NCBI GenBank assembly: GCA_937996765.1
Contig: CALKUG010000424.1
Location: 1 to 26,596, forward strand
DNA length: 26,596 nt
Direction: 5' to 3'
Source: an uncultured Ignavibacteria bacterium
Lineage (GTDB): Bacteria; Bacteroidota; Ignavibacteria; Ignavibacteriales; Ignavibacteriaceae
In this document: positions 9,122 through 16,779 of the stretch, piece after piece
How positions within the stretch are numbered: the first letter of the stretch is position 1
Layout of the letters: each line of letters starts with the position of its first letter
Made by a program: the position numbers and the translations under genes
The notes under the pieces: generated by a model
Seen by the model: the letters and a program-made list of their open reading frames with translations, nothing else
The model's database searches: none
Told to the model about the DNA's origin: nothing

Positions 9122-9161
9122 AAGCATTTAGCAGAGAGTAAATGTGATATTTTTAACGATT

Positions 9162-9569
9162 TTATTTAGTTTCGAGTTTTTTTCGGCTGTAAAAACCATA
9201 TTTGCTGATGTGCTGGTAGGCAAGCACTCCAGCAGCAGCGGTACTTGCCACGGTTAAAATTTGTCCAAGTAGTGGGTTACTCTTTCCCAATCCCAAAGTG
9301 AGCGGCGAAACCATGTCTTTAGCCGAAAATGGCTCATAGAGAAAATCTCTTGAATCAGTCGGTTTTTCGATATCTAAGCTGAGTATGTGTACTTTTTGTC
9401 CGGGGGTTGTTGGTACTACCAAAAGTGTTAGCATGGATATATCATCTTCAGGTAGTCGGAAGTTTGGTTCGGTTGGGGCAATCAGCACCGGAGTTACACG
9501 GACACTATCCGGCAATTCCTGAGCCGCTAAAATTCCTGAAAATAACGCTATTAAAATTATCAGCTTCAT
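9162..9569 (-). CDS. Hypothetical secreted protein with C-terminal hydrophobic segment
   Basis: This 135-residue protein has no recognised family. A signal peptide is clear: MKLIILIALFSGILAAQ with a probable cut after Ala-Ala. The middle is Pro- and Asp-rich. A weakly hydrophobic Ala/Gly segment (residues about 100-117, ILTVASTAAAGVLAY) precedes a basic tail and may be a membrane anchor. It is the first gene of the leftward run and is divergent from the decarboxylase gene. No strong ribosome-binding site precedes the ATG at 9569. It could be an envelope-associated accessory to the peptidase downstream, but that is only inferred from position. Confidence 0.65.
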   Translation of the reverse strand: MKLIILIALFSGILAAQELPDSVRVTPVLIAPTEPNFRLPEDDISMLTLLVVPTTPGQKVHILSLDIEKPTDSRDFLYEPFSAKDMVSPLTLGLGKSNPLLGQILTVASTAAAGVLAYQHISKYGFYSRKKLETK

Positions 9570-9716
9570 TTGATATTCTGTTTTTGTTGTAGTTTAACTT
9601 AATTCAATTTTACATCGGATACAATTCTAATAAATTACCGTTGTTCTTCCACTCCGTTTGTTTATTTTTCACTCCGTTGAAATAAAAAATGATTTTACTT
9701 GAATTAATTGAGAAGT
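9570..9716. promoter_or_regulatory. Divergent intergenic region with a paired direct repeat
   Basis: This 147-base AT-rich region must carry promoters for the leftward secreted-protein/peptidase run and for the rightward decarboxylase. It contains two exact copies of CACTCCGTT, at 9650-9658 and 9670-9678, with a 20-base period (two DNA turns). The overlapping 9-mers TCCGTTTGT (9653-9661) and TCCGTTGAA (9673-9681) fit the LytTR-site consensus [TA][AC][CA]GTTN[AG][TG], as I recall it, at 9/9 and 8/9 positions with an 11-base spacer. I could not assign -35/-10 elements with confidence. Confidence 0.45.
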
Positions 9717-11198
9717 ATGAACAACGAAGAATTATTTGCAGGATTTATTGGTCCCAAAGGCGAGAACATCCCTCTGCTAAAAAAACTTATCAACCAAGTG
9801 CTTAACCATCAGCAACAATGGCGTGAGAGTTTTTTCCCTAACGATAACTTCCTTCCTTTCGAACCTTCGGAGAGCTTTCCAAAACTCGAAAAAGCTCTTG
9901 ATGACTTATTAAAACAAGCATCCAATAATTTCCCGTTTTTTCATCCTCGTTATTCCGCTCAAATGCTAAAAGACCCTTCGTTACCCACTCTGTTGGGATA
10001 TTTAACTTTTATGATGAGTAACCCCAATAATCACGCCTATGAAGGCGGACCCGTAACCACCATGATGGAAATGAATGTTGTTGACCAGCTATTACGACTC
10101 ACCGGTTACACTTCAGGTTGGGGACATTTAACTTCAGGTGGTTCACTCGCCAATATGGAAGCTCTATGGGCGGTGAGAGATAAATATAAAAACAATGGTA
10201 CCGTATATTTTTCTGAAGTATCACATTATTCTTGGAAACGCATTTGTGGCATCTTAGCAATACCTTCATACCAAGAGATAGAAGTTGATGAACAATTTCA
10301 CTTGGATTGTAACAAGCTTGAAGAGAATTTAAAAAAACATCCCGGTTTGATGGTTGTAGCAAATGCAGGATCAACCGGAACAGGAAGTATTGATGCAATT
10401 TCTGATATTTTAACCTTGAGAGATAAATACGGATTTCATTTACACATTGATGCTGCTTATGGAGGATTTAGTCGCTCATTGTTATTCGACTCGGATTACA
10501 ATGTTTTGGAAAAGGAATTTGTTCCTGATTTAACACCTTATGCCTATACTCAAATAAAAGCAATAGAACACTCCGATTCACTTACCATTGACCCACACAA
10601 ACAGGGACTTATTTCATACGGTGCCGGAGCGGTTCTTTTTGCTGATACTGCATTAAGAGATTGCGTGCTCAATACTGCCCCCTATACCTATCATGTTACC
10701 GATAAACCAAATATCGGAATGTTTTCACTCGAAGGTTCACGCCCGGGCGCTATGGCTGCTGCATGCTACCTCACATATTCCACTTACCCTTTGCATCGCG
10801 ATGGCATTGGTAATATTATCTCGGCTTCCCTTTTAAGTGCTCGTAACTTTGGTGAACAACTCATTCACTCCGGCGTGTTTGAAATTGCGCACATACCTGA
10901 CTTAGATATTGTTTGCTTCTTCCCCTCAGGAGAGCAATCTGTTTCAAAGATTAACCAACTCTCTTTGGATGTCTATTCTAAACTTTCCGTCGAGAATCCC
11001 GATGCCGAGTTTATTCTTTCCAAGTTTGTGATAACTCCTGAAATCGTTGAACGTGCCTTCCCTTTGCTTTTGAATCCGGAGAAGGAAAACCTTATAATTT
11101 TAAGATCTGTATTCTTAAAACACTGGAACGGCGTAGTTGGGTCGAAGTACAACGAGGAATTGGTGAGAGTGTTGGTTAACACTCTTCAAGGAGCATAA
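9717..11198 (+). CDS. PLP-dependent decarboxylase, bacterial tyrosine-decarboxylase-like
   Basis: This 493-residue group II pyridoxal-phosphate decarboxylase shows Asp245 in HIDAAYGGF, which contacts the pyridine ring nitrogen, and the Schiff-base Lys295 in TIDPHKQG. Motifs GWGHLTSGGSLANMEALW, IKAIEHSDSLTIDPHK and LEGSRPGAMAAA resemble bacterial tyrosine decarboxylases of the Enterococcus type more than glutamate decarboxylases. It is shorter than those enzymes (about 600-620). The expected reaction is an aromatic L-amino acid to its amine plus CO2, but the substrate is inferred. The start is the ATG at 9717; an in-frame TTG three codons earlier lacks support. The stop is two bases before the MlaF-like ATPase gene, whose ribosome-binding site lies within this gene. 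Confidence 0.88.
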   Translation: MNNEELFAGFIGPKGENIPLLKKLINQVLNHQQQWRESFFPNDNFLPFEPSESFPKLEKALDDLLKQASNNFPFFHPRYSAQMLKDPSLPTLLGYLTFMMSNPNNHAYEGGPVTTMMEMNVVDQLLRLTGYTSGWGHLTSGGSLANMEALWAVRDKYKNNGTVYFSEVSHYSWKRICGILAIPSYQEIEVDEQFHLDCNKLEENLKKHPGLMVVANAGSTGTGSIDAISDILTLRDKYGFHLHIDAAYGGFSRSLLFDSDYNVLEKEFVPDLTPYAYTQIKAIEHSDSLTIDPHKQGLISYGAGAVLFADTALRDCVLNTAPYTYHVTDKPNIGMFSLEGSRPGAMAAACYLTYSTYPLHRDGIGNIISASLLSARNFGEQLIHSGVFEIAHIPDLDIVCFFPSGEQSVSKINQLSLDVYSKLSVENPDAEFILSKFVITPEIVERAFPLLLNPEKENLIILRSVFLKHWNGVVGSKYNEELVRVLVNTLQGA

Positions 11199-11200
11199 AA

Positions 11201-11932
11201 ATGATTGAACTCATTAATCTTCACAAAAGTTTTGGCAAAAAACAAGTTCTCACCGGTGTTACCCTTTCCATAAAACAAGGTGAAACCGTTGTTATTATTG
11301 GTAGAAGCGGTTGCGGGAAAAGTGTATTGCTTAAACATATTGTTGGGCTTTTAACTCCCGATTCTGGTGAAGTGATTGTTATGGGTAAGCACGTGCCGCG
11401 TTTAAAGCAAAAAGAACTCTATGCTCTCAGAAAACAATTTGGTTTCTTGTTTCAAGGTGCAGCTTTATTTGACTCGATGACTGTGGGCGAGAATATTGCA
11501 CTACCCCTTGTTGAATCTGAGGAAAAATATTCTGAGGAGCAAATAAAAACTTTGGTGTCAGAAAAGCTTACTTTGGTAGGGCTTCCGGGTATTGAACAAT
11601 TAAAGCCAAGTGAACTTTCCGGCGGAATGAAAAAACGAGTAGGACTGGCACGAGCAATTGTTACCAACCCTGAATATATTTTATACGATGAGCCTACCAC
11701 AGGGCTCGACCCCATAATGTCCGATAACATTGACGATGTTATAAACGATTTGCGAAAAAAATTGAATGTTACTTCCATTGTTGTTACGCACGATATGTTT
11801 TCCGTGATAAACGTTGCCGACCGTGTTGTTATGATGCACGAAGGCAAAATTCATTTCGATGGCACTCCCGCTGAATTAGATACTTCAACCGACTCCATTA
11901 TTTCTGAATTTATTCATCGTACAAAACAGTAA
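11201..11932 (+). CDS. mlaF: MlaF-like ABC transporter ATP-binding protein
   Basis: This is a 243-residue ABC ATPase of the MlaF/Ttg2A type, which powers phospholipid movement between inner and outer membranes. Walker A is GRSGCGKS (34-41), the Q-loop is FLFQGAALFDSM (Gln85), the signature is LSGGM (139-143), Walker B is LYDEP (161-165) and the switch is His197. The SVLLKHIVGLL stretch after Walker A is characteristic of MlaF. An AGGAG site lies seven bases before the ATG, inside the decarboxylase gene. The usual MlaE permease and MlaD MCE-domain partners are not adjacent, so they must lie elsewhere. The family call is strong; the exact cargo is inferred. Confidence 0.88.
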   Translation: MIELINLHKSFGKKQVLTGVTLSIKQGETVVIIGRSGCGKSVLLKHIVGLLTPDSGEVIVMGKHVPRLKQKELYALRKQFGFLFQGAALFDSMTVGENIALPLVESEEKYSEEQIKTLVSEKLTLVGLPGIEQLKPSELSGGMKKRVGLARAIVTNPEYILYDEPTTGLDPIMSDNIDDVINDLRKKLNVTSIVVTHDMFSVINVADRVVMMHEGKIHFDGTPAELDTSTDSIISEFIHRTKQ

Positions 11933-11936
11933 TTAT

Positions 11937-11988
11937 CTCAGGGAATCTCTCAGAAATGCCCCGAGGTTTTTGTATTTTTGTTTTTGGT
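11937..11988 (+). terminator. Possible rho-independent terminator after the MlaF-like gene
   Basis: CTCAGGG (11937-11943) can pair with CCCCGAG (11959-11965) over seven positions with one A-C mismatch. The loop is 15 bases, followed by a T-rich tract through 11988. The gap to proS is only 78 bases. The same tract contains TATTTTTG (11973-11980), a fit to the Bacteroidota -7 consensus, so this stretch may combine a weak terminator with the proS promoter. The mismatch and large loop keep confidence low. Confidence 0.4.
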
Positions 11989-12010
11989 TTAAACTTTAAA
12001 TTCGGAAAAT

Positions 12011-13702
12011 ATGCGACAGTCAAAAACATTTATACCTACTCTTAAAGAAGCACCTAACGATGCTGTTGTTCCCAGTCATATTCTTATGCTACGTGCCGGA
12101 TTAGTGCGTATGCTCTCAGCAGGCGTATATTCATTCCTGCCTATGGGTTACAAAGTCATAAAAAAAATAACAGAAGTTATTCGCGAAGAAATGGACGCTA
12201 TAGGTGGCCAGGAGTTCCACTTACCTGCTTTGAATCCTATTGAAATTTGGGAAGAAACCGACCGCGTAAAAGCTTTTGGCGACACTATGTTTCACCTAAA
12301 AAACCGCGATTACGTTCTTGCCCCAACACACGAAGAAATTATGACCTATCACGCTCGCCGTGTACTACAATCCTACAAAGAATTGCCACAGGTTTGGTAT
12401 CAGATTCAAACAAAATTCAGAAACGAAGCACGTCCCCGTTCGGGCGTTATCCGTGGCCGACAGTTTTTAATGAAAGATTCTTATTCCTTTGATGCATCAT
12501 GGGAAGATTTAGACAAATCCTACGACTCTCATGCTGCTGCGTACAGAAGAATATTTGAACGCTGTGGACTTAAGTTCTTTGTTGTAGGCGCTTCATCGGG
12601 AGCTATGGGTGGAACCGGTTCAGAGGAATTTATGGTTCGTTCAGCTGCAGGCGAAGACACGGTTGCACATTGCGAAAGTTGCGGATACGCTGCAAATAGC
12701 GAAGTAGCCACTTCAGTAATTCAGGCTCTCGCACGCGACTCTGAGAGCAAAGATATTTTTGAAATATCCACACCTAATATCAAGTCAATTGATGAACTAA
12801 GTGCGTTCCTTTCGATTAACGAATCTCAATGCGCTAAATCTCGGGTGTATATTGTCAACGGTAAAGAGCCTGTGCTTGTTTTGATGTGTGGCAATGACGA
12901 AGTGAATGAAACGAAACTTGAAAAAATATTTTCTGAGGTTCGCCCCGCTCACCCTGAAGAACTACAAAATCTTACCGGCGCTGAAGCCGGTTCTATTGGG
13001 CCACTTGGATTCAAAGGAAGAATACTTGCCGACCTTCGCCTTAAAGATCGTAACAATCTTTATAGCGGTGCTAACAAAAACGAATACCACATTGGTGGCA
13101 TTGATATGGTTCGCGATGTTCCTTCGGCTGAGTTAGTGGATTTGCGCATAGTACAGCCGGGTGAAGGTTGTCCCAATTGTGGCGCAAATATAGACGTTTT
13201 TCCTGCTATCGAGTTAGGACACATCTTTAAGCTTGGCACACGATACTCAGAAGCAATGGGTGCACGCTTCCTGGATGTTAACGGTAAAGATCATCCGTTA
13301 ATTATGGGAAGTTACGGTATCGGGCTCGAAAGAGTTATGGCTTGCTTTGTTGAACAAAATCATGATGATTTTGGAATAATTTGGAACAAAGAGCTTGCAC
13401 CTATGCAGGTGCATCTTATTGGGCTAAATATGAAAAAGCAAGAAATTGCAGATGAATGTGAGCGTCTCTATTCCGAGCTTACAACTCTTGGTCTTCAAGT
13501 TTTGTTCGACGATAGAAAGGATGCTCAGCCCGGCTTTAAAATGAAAGATGCCGATTTACTTGGCATTCCCATTCAAATTATTGTTGGCGAAAGAAAAATT
13601 AAAGAAGGACTTCTTGAGTTTAAATTGAGAACCGATAGTGTAAAACTTGATGTTGCGCTTACTGATGTAGTGGGCAAGGTGAAAGAGTTTTATTCCGTTT
13701 AA
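12011..13702 (+). CDS. proS: Prolyl-tRNA synthetase, bacterial type with editing insertion
   Basis: ProS charges tRNA-Pro with proline. The 563-residue length matches the long bacterial form (about 570). Class II motif 1 lies in the LSAGVYSFLPMGYKVI region. The APTHEE loop, the motif 2 region FRNEARPRSGVIRGRQF, and MKDSYSFD follow. An insertion of roughly residues 220-410 is the INS trans-editing domain that removes Ala mischarged on tRNA-Pro. Motif 3 is GSYGIGLERVMAC. The C-terminal anticodon-binding domain (about 465-563) has VLFDDRKDAQPGFKMKDADLLGIP. A GGA four bases before the ATG is a modest ribosome-binding site. The stop overlaps the stop of the convergent gene by four bases. Confidence 0.97.
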   Translation: MRQSKTFIPTLKEAPNDAVVPSHILMLRAGLVRMLSAGVYSFLPMGYKVIKKITEVIREEMDAIGGQEFHLPALNPIEIWEETDRVKAFGDTMFHLKNRDYVLAPTHEEIMTYHARRVLQSYKELPQVWYQIQTKFRNEARPRSGVIRGRQFLMKDSYSFDASWEDLDKSYDSHAAAYRRIFERCGLKFFVVGASSGAMGGTGSEEFMVRSAAGEDTVAHCESCGYAANSEVATSVIQALARDSESKDIFEISTPNIKSIDELSAFLSINESQCAKSRVYIVNGKEPVLVLMCGNDEVNETKLEKIFSEVRPAHPEELQNLTGAEAGSIGPLGFKGRILADLRLKDRNNLYSGANKNEYHIGGIDMVRDVPSAELVDLRIVQPGEGCPNCGANIDVFPAIELGHIFKLGTRYSEAMGARFLDVNGKDHPLIMGSYGIGLERVMACFVEQNHDDFGIIWNKELAPMQVHLIGLNMKKQEIADECERLYSELTTLGLQVLFDDRKDAQPGFKMKDADLLGIPIQIIVGERKIKEGLLEFKLRTDSVKLDVALTDVVGKVKEFYSV

Positions 13703-14358
13703 CGAATAACTTTCACTGAGGAAATAGTAAACTCCCTCACAGGTTTTTGGTCGAACTTAGTAGCAAACAAGTCAACCATTTTCAAACTCTCAGTTATTTG
13801 AAGCACTGCGCTAAGAATGGCTGAGAGTTCTTGTTTTAAATCCTCTTCATACTCATCGGTGAGCACTCTGATAACTACAGATTTTTCATAGGTAACTTCA
13901 CCTACAAAATCGAGCGACTGTATTTCTTCCACTAACCTAAGCAATTCATTAGCAGATAGCTTTTGAGGTTTTTTCTTGGTAATATTTGTCTTGGCAACTG
14001 AAAACGCAATTGTTGTTAGTGATAAGACTGCTCCTTTGTTGGATAGTGTTTGAATAGCCGCAAAGTCAATCAAGGGGTTGTGAGAGTATGTTGTTGTATC
14101 TACTTGAAACGAGAACGTTAAACCGTGCAACAAGAAAGAAAAGAGTAGTTGGTGTGTGGAGGGTTGTTGCAGCGACTTTACTTCGAAACCGTACTCTTGT
14201 ACTAACTTCGAAAAACCACTAAATGCTATCGAATCATGTGCAACTGCCGCATCTTTTTCGTGACTTTGTTTATGGGTATTGGAATCAGGATAGTTCTGCT
14301 CTAATTCACGTTGTGAATTTCCGGGATGGGGATTTATTTTATTGATACTAAAAAGCAT
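13699..14358 (-). CDS. Hypothetical protein at the end of the motility cluster
   Basis: This 219-residue protein is not recognised. The first 40 residues are polar and low in structure (Asn, His, Ser, Lys), with no signal peptide. A hydrophobic but not membrane-like stretch, LLFSFLLHGLTFSFQV, lies near residues 71-86. The C-terminal third is helical and acidic (EEDLKQELSAILSAVLQ) and ends in a strand-like FTISSVKVI. It is the last gene of the leftward motility run, 61 bases after the receiver/DHp gene, with no clear ribosome-binding site. The position suggests a motility or signalling accessory, but nothing in the sequence proves it. Confidence 0.6.
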   Translation of the reverse strand: MLFSINKINPHPGNSQRELEQNYPDSNTHKQSHEKDAAVAHDSIAFSGFSKLVQEYGFEVKSLQQPSTHQLLFSFLLHGLTFSFQVDTTTYSHNPLIDFAAIQTLSNKGAVLSLTTIAFSVAKTNITKKKPQKLSANELLRLVEEIQSLDFVGEVTYEKSVVIRVLTDEYEEDLKQELSAILSAVLQITESLKMVDLFATKFDQKPVREFTISSVKVIR

Positions 14359-14383
14359 TGAGAACTTTTATAATGTACTTCTG

Positions 14384-14410
14384 TTTGATAATTCTCGAAT
14401 GAAAATCAAA
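14384..14410. repeat. Imperfect inverted repeat in the gap before the 219-residue gene
   Basis: TTTGAT (14384-14389) and ATCAAA (14405-14410) form six pairs around a 15-base interior that can add a few more pairs. On the leftward strand it lies between the receiver/DHp stop and the start of the last gene. No T-run follows it in that direction, so it is not a standard terminator. It could be an operator or an mRNA stem. Confidence 0.3.
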
Positions 14411-14419
14411 TAAGTTTAA

Positions 14420-15088
14420 TCAATCTAATCTAACCATCTTAGTGTCTCCGGAATAATTAATTATTTCCGGCTTATCAATATTCTGCAATTGTTTAACCGA
14501 TTGCTTAATCCTATCAACTGATTCAGAAATGAGCATAAACTCTTCTTTTAGTTTCTTTTTCTCTGAAGGTGAAATTCCGGCAAAAATACCGTTAAGGGAA
14601 AGAATTAGTGCACTCAGTGGGTTGTTTAATTTGTGACCTATGGTACAAGCAAGCTCTACTACAGCCTTATTGTGTTCGGCTTGACGCAACTGCTCTTGCA
14701 AGTTAAAAATGCGAATACCGGAGCGGATTCTGGCTAATAACTCTTGGTTTTCAACCGGTTTAATTAAAAAGTCATCCGCACCAACATCGAGTCCTGTTAT
14801 TTTATCTTTAAGGGTTGACCGTGCGGTGAGAAGAATAAAATAAACCAATTGATGTTGAGGTCGTTGCTTTACGATATTGCAGAACTCAAGTCCATCCATC
14901 TGTGGCATATTCCAATCAGCAACAATTACTTTTGGAGAAAAATCATCAATAATTTTTAGTGCTTCAACACCGTTTGAAGCAGAGGCAACAACATAGTTGT
15001 TCTTAGCAAGAGTTCTTTCAAGAATAAACCGGAAATCGTCGTCATCCTCAACAACTAAAATTCTATCTTGAACAGGTTGCTCACTCAT
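14420..15088 (-). CDS. Receiver domain fused to kinase-like DHp helix, no ATPase
   Basis: This is a 222-residue cytoplasmic signalling protein. Residues 8-125 form a full receiver: acidic Asp15-Asp18 cluster, phospho-acceptor Asp58 in VADWNMP, Thr89 and Lys110 in LIKP. A coiled-coil linker follows (NLQEQLRQAEHN). Residues 143-205 resemble a histidine-kinase dimerisation domain with an H-box, IGHKLNNPLSAL, that places His152 at the phospho-site. The protein ends there, so the HATPase domain is absent, and no frame-shifted remnant follows in the 61-base gap. It could serve as a phosphotransferase or as a dimeric adaptor. The start codon lies 14 bases after the motB stop, implying one operon with the stator genes. 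Confidence 0.85.
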   Translation of the reverse strand: MSEQPVQDRILVVEDDDDFRFILERTLAKNNYVVASASNGVEALKIIDDFSPKVIVADWNMPQMDGLEFCNIVKQRPQHQLVYFILLTARSTLKDKITGLDVGADDFLIKPVENQELLARIRSGIRIFNLQEQLRQAEHNKAVVELACTIGHKLNNPLSALILSLNGIFAGISPSEKKKLKEEFMLISESVDRIKQSVKQLQNIDKPEIINYSGDTKMVRLD

Positions 15089-15102
15089 TGCGTAGCACGC
15101 GT

Positions 15103-15900
15103 CTATTTTACAGATTGATATTTTACAAGAATGCTCACACGCCTGTTACGGCTATCATAAGGATCGGCTGGAATGCGAAGTTTGTTATCTGCCCAACCAA
15201 TTACCTGCATTACTTTATTATCTTGCAACCCGCCTTGCATAATAGCTTTACGTGCGGAGTTTGCACGCTCAGCACTCAGTTCAAAGTTGGTTCTTCCCAA
15301 CATATTTGGTCCAACAGGTCGGGAATCAGTATGGCCTTCAACAACAATTTTATTATTCAGCGTGGCAAGTTTTTGCCCTATCAACTCCAATATTTTAAGC
15401 GCGTTTTGATTGAGATTGGGCGATCCAATTTCAAAAAACATATCATCCGCTGCTTCAATAAGTTCTATTCTCATACCTTCATCAAGATACTCAATTACAA
15501 TATTTTCGAACAATTCTTGGTATTCAGGATTCTCTTTCAAAGCATCCATAATTCCTTGTCCTGTTTCGGCAAATTGTGATTGTTGTTGCTCCTGAGAAAG
15601 TGATTGAAGAACATCAACTAATTGTTCCGAACTTAATGAAGTTTGCATAACTCCCTTAATCATAGAGACTCCGGAGCCCTCATAATATCCCACGGGATTG
15701 GAGAAATATGTAGAAACAGCTTCTTTGATTTCAGTATCGTTGCCTAATATCCACAACACAATAAACAAAGCCATCATTGCCGTTACAAAATCGGCATATG
15801 CAACCTTCCAAGCACCACCATGATGACCATGGTCGCCTTTGTGTATTTTTTTAATTATGATGGGCTGTTCGCCGCCGTGACCGCCGCCGTGTTCAGACAT
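15103..15900 (-). CDS. motB: Flagellar stator protein MotB
   Basis: MotB anchors the stator to peptidoglycan and provides the ion-binding Asp. The 265-residue sequence has a His/Gly-rich cytoplasmic N terminus, then HHGGAWKVAYADFVTAMMAL, with Asp37 as the conserved proton-path residue of a single transmembrane helix (about 34-53). A periplasmic plug/linker precedes the OmpA-like peptidoglycan-binding domain (about 130-260) with VVEGHTDSRP and NRRVSILV. An AGGA site lies six bases before the ATG, next to the motA stop. The Ala-Asp-Phe motif is typical of both proton and some sodium motors, so the ion is not certain. Confidence 0.96.
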   Translation of the reverse strand: MSEHGGGHGGEQPIIIKKIHKGDHGHHGGAWKVAYADFVTAMMALFIVLWILGNDTEIKEAVSTYFSNPVGYYEGSGVSMIKGVMQTSLSSEQLVDVLQSLSQEQQQSQFAETGQGIMDALKENPEYQELFENIVIEYLDEGMRIELIEAADDMFFEIGSPNLNQNALKILELIGQKLATLNNKIVVEGHTDSRPVGPNMLGRTNFELSAERANSARKAIMQGGLQDNKVMQVIGWADNKLRIPADPYDSRNRRVSILVKYQSVK

Positions 15901-15908
15901 TGTGTTTC

Positions 15909-16760
15909 CTATTTACCACGTAGATATTGTTCAAGTTCAGAGAACGTTGGGCGTTTGTCGTTATAAATTGTTCTTCGGGCAATCTCAACTGCTACAATCG
16001 GAGGGTTACCTTTTGCATAAGCAACAATACAAGTTTTCATAGATTGCAACAGATGGGCCTCTTCATGTAACAATCCTTCTACAGCTGTTGCTAACGGACC
16101 AAAAATACCGTAGCTAAGAAGTACACCAACAAATGTTCCTACTAACGCTGCTGCCACATGGTGCCCCACAACCTCTGGTCCATCCGTGATTGATCCCATG
16201 GTGATGATAATTCCTAAAACCGCCGCAACAATACCAATACCCGGCAATGAGTCCGCTGCTTTATTAATAATTGCAGGCACTGGTTTATTTTCTGCTTCAA
16301 ATGTTTCAATTTCTATATCCATCAACTCTTCAATTTCATGAGGAGGGACGCCACCAGAAAGCATAACCTTTAGAGTATCTGCAACAAAAGAGACCGCAAT
16401 AGTATTTGAGAGGAACTTTGCGTTTTTACCTAAAACATCTGATTGTGCAGGGTTTTCAACATGCTTCTCTAATGAGAGCAAACCGTTCCTCTGTGCAAGA
16501 ACAAATAAATCATAAAAAGATTTCAATAACGCCATATAGTCGTCTTTACTGTAAGGCTTGTGTGTCATTGCTTTGGGGATGTATTTAACTGCTTTTTGTA
16601 AAACTGACATCGGAGCCGCAATCATCATACCGCCAACAGTAACACCGATAATTGTTACAAATTCAGGTATTTGTAATAACACACCAAGTGCACCACCTGC
16701 CATTAAATAGCCCGCCACTACAGAGGCAAGCACAAGCACAATTCCAATAATTATTGTCAT
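15909..16760 (-). CDS. motA: Flagellar stator protein MotA
   Basis: MotA is the 283-residue, four-helix membrane partner that surrounds MotB and pushes on the rotor. Hydrophobic helices lie near residues 1-20, 30-50, 173-195 and 203-225. The cytoplasmic loop between helices 2 and 3 carries charged torque-contact residues around YKPYSKDDYMALL to VEELMDIEIE. The motif PGIGIVAAVLGIIITMG and the following LVGTFVGVLLSYGIFGPLA contain the conserved Pro and Thr/Gly of helices 3 and 4. It lies between a receiver-type protein and motB, with gaps of 19 and 8 bases. No own promoter is evident. Confidence 0.95.
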   Translation of the reverse strand: MTIIIGIVLVLASVVAGYLMAGGALGVLLQIPEFVTIIGVTVGGMMIAAPMSVLQKAVKYIPKAMTHKPYSKDDYMALLKSFYDLFVLAQRNGLLSLEKHVENPAQSDVLGKNAKFLSNTIAVSFVADTLKVMLSGGVPPHEIEELMDIEIETFEAENKPVPAIINKAADSLPGIGIVAAVLGIIITMGSITDGPEVVGHHVAAALVGTFVGVLLSYGIFGPLATAVEGLLHEEAHLLQSMKTCIVAYAKGNPPIVAVEIARRTIYNDKRPTFSELEQYLRGK

Positions 16761-16779
16761 AATGTTAACTCAATTAAAC

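Noticed and set aside
14361..14419. Remnant of a HATPase domain after the receiver/DHp gene
   Set aside because: Only 61 bases separate it from the next gene, and no N-, G1- or G2-box-like sequence is present.
15088..15579. Rightward 163-codon open frame opposite motB
   Set aside because: It lies fully antisense to motB, which has clear family motifs and a good ribosome-binding site. The translation has no recognisable features.
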